64,000 nt of DNA. Origin: Centroberyx gerrardi. Taxonomy: Eukaryota > Chordata > Actinopteri > Beryciformes > Berycidae. The notes beneath the pieces are model-generated. The model was not told the origin of the DNA, made no database searches, and saw only the letters and a program-made list of their open reading frames with translations. The stretch is taken from NCBI RefSeq assembly GCF_048128805.1, contig NC_136010.1, positions 26,334,980 to 26,398,979 of the forward strand, given 5' to 3'. Made by a program: the position numbers and the translations under genes. The stretch's first letter is position 1; each line of letters opens with the position of its first letter. This document shows, one piece after another, positions 62,740 through 64,000 of this stretch.

Positions 62740-64000
62740 CTGTCCAGCGACCAACAGATGGCAACATAGACAGTGTTTTTTATTGTTGATTATTTGCACC
62801 CATTTGAGTATTTAAGAAGTCTTCTTCTACCTTGACATCTGCCTCCTGTGAGTCTCTGTGTTTGGGTCCCATCTCGCCACCAGCATGAATAACTAACATC
62901 TCCAAGAGCCTACAGTTCCTTACCTCGGTAATGCAAGCCAGTCAGACTCAGATCTCTGCCGCCCCAGACAGCAGTGCTCCTCCCCAGTGAGCCACTCCCA
63001 GCTCTCCGTCACCCACAGCTAATCCTCATCTCCATCGAGAGCCTAATCTACCAGCCCTGGATATGACAGCTACCCTGTCAAGTGCCGGAGTTTCTTGACT
63101 CAGTGTTCCCTTGCCTTCGAGCTCCAGTCATCCATGTTCCCATCAGACTGCTCCAAAATAATGTATTATTTTCTCTTTACTCACTGGTAAAGCTCACTGG
63201 TAAAGCTCACTGGTAAAGCTCACTGGTAAAGCTCACTGGTAAAGCGCTTGCTTGAGCTGGGAACAGCAGTCCTCCCTATGCTTAGTCATCCATCTTTTCA
63301 CCTCAGAAATAAGAAAAGTGTTTGACCATCCTGTGAGCGGCCATGACGCTGTTAAACAGTTCCTTAATGTGCCATCTGAAGATCTAAATTCTCTCATCTC
63401 ACTTGCCATTCTGTTAGATAACCGTTAGCGGGAACGGGAGAGGGAGAAAAAATTTCACCAGCACATAGATCCCATTTGTCCAAGGCACCAGTACCAGTTA
63501 ACCTGAGCCTCCCGCATCAGCGGTGTTCCAGCCACCAGTTTTCCGCTTGTCCTCCAGTTGAGATTAAAGGGGAACCCATGTAACTCGGCAGAACCAGGTT
63601 GTCTCAGCAGGAGAAAGAGAGGAGGTTGAGGGAGAACTGTTGTTTGTAGTGCGGCACATCCGAGCACTTAAGATCATCTTGTCCTGAGCTTTTGGAAAAA
63701 GCCAAGGGTCCAAAATCCTTCTCCCATTCCTTCCGCATTGTGCACTCTGCTTCCTGCCCGCTTTTCTTGGCGGAACCAACACTTTCTCTCCAGGGTCTCC
63801 AGGTCTTTGTTGATTCTGGGGCAGCTGACTACTTCATAGTCAGCTGCCCTTGGTCCATAAATGGAAAGTCCCTCTTGCTACTATTGACAATCCCCTGCAA
63901 GTTACTGCCCTTGACGACAGACCGCTCGGTTCTAGTCAGGTCCATCATCTCACACAACCCTTCAATCTTCAGGTCTGTGAGATGCACCAAGAATCCATCC
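62740..64000 (+). mobile_element. Degraded Ty3/gypsy-type LTR retrotransposon (LTR end, gag and start of pol), running off the window
   Basis: A TATTTAAG box at 62809-62816 after TGATTATTTGCACCC looks like the promoter of an LTR. Downstream, broken frames show Gag-like CRSFLTQCSLAFELQ (about 63080-63127). A CCHC zinc knuckle of C-x2-C-x4-H-x4-C form lies at 63641-63682, with an in-frame TAG at 63647-63649. A protease-like VFVDSGAAD is at 63803-63829, followed by a frame change and an ALDDRPLG motif near 63895-63918. These are hallmarks of fish chromoviral (sushi-like) Gag-Pol. Stops and shifts show it is dead. The rest of pol lies beyond the window. Confidence 0.75.
63181..63245 (+). repeat. 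Five tandem copies of a 13-bp unit inside the gag relic
   Basis: TCACTGGTAAAGC is repeated five times without change. The unit derives from the element itself, where one copy would encode the LTGKA-like motif after the conserved Gag helix. The five-fold expansion shifts the frame. Confidence 0.95.

Noticed and set aside
63181..63245. CRISPR-like repeat array
   Set aside because: The 13-bp units are directly adjacent with no spacers, in a vertebrate retroelement relic. It is a simple tandem expansion.

Overview
The window is vertebrate nuclear DNA, almost certainly from a teleost fish. The genes are split by GT-AG introns, gene density is high with short intergenic gaps, (CA)n/(GT)n microsatellites are frequent, and the introns hold fish-type LINE, SINE and MITE copies plus a Ty3/gypsy relic. 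There are no operons, Shine-Dalgarno sites or CRISPR arrays, and most long open frames are low-complexity shadows.

Four protein genes can be read exon by exon, with matching splice phases. (1) 110-4216, +: the last six coding exons of a NEDD4-family HECT ubiquitin ligase, best match ITCH; its 3' UTR probably runs to about 7.3 kb. (2) 8299-18634, -: a complete 16-exon C2H2 zinc-finger gene, ZNF341 (942 codons read), convergent with itch. (3) 20261-28438, +: a complete seven-exon E2F1 gene (455 codons read), head-to-head with znf341. The gap between them carries CCAAT boxes, a GC box and two near-palindromic E2F sites. E2F1 intron 4 is an AT-AC intron of the minor (U12) spliceosome. (4) 33661-46198, +: a complete 15-exon transglutaminase (721 codons read) with an intact Cys-His-Asp triad. 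ITCH, ZNF341, E2F1 and TGM2 all lie on human 20q11, so the block is partly conserved.

The genes do not form one pathway. E2F1 is a cell-cycle transcription factor, ZNF341 a zinc-finger activator (of STAT1/STAT3 in human), ITCH a ubiquitin ligase and the transglutaminase a calcium-dependent protein cross-linker. The one functional link visible in the DNA is the shared znf341/e2f1 promoter region.

From 46.2 kb to about 62.7 kb I see no gene. This stretch holds a pyrimidine-rich minisatellite (48.4-49.5 kb), a TTAA-flanked MITE with very long inverted ends (51651-52175), AT-rich stretches that look like conserved non-coding DNA (50.5-53.6 kb), microsatellites and fragments of mobile elements. 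The window ends inside a broken Ty3/gypsy-type LTR retrotransposon. No new multi-gene system was found. The most interesting signals concern RNA splicing (the U12 intron; a transglutaminase exon caught between complementary GT and CA repeats), the E2F promoter and the layered mobile elements.
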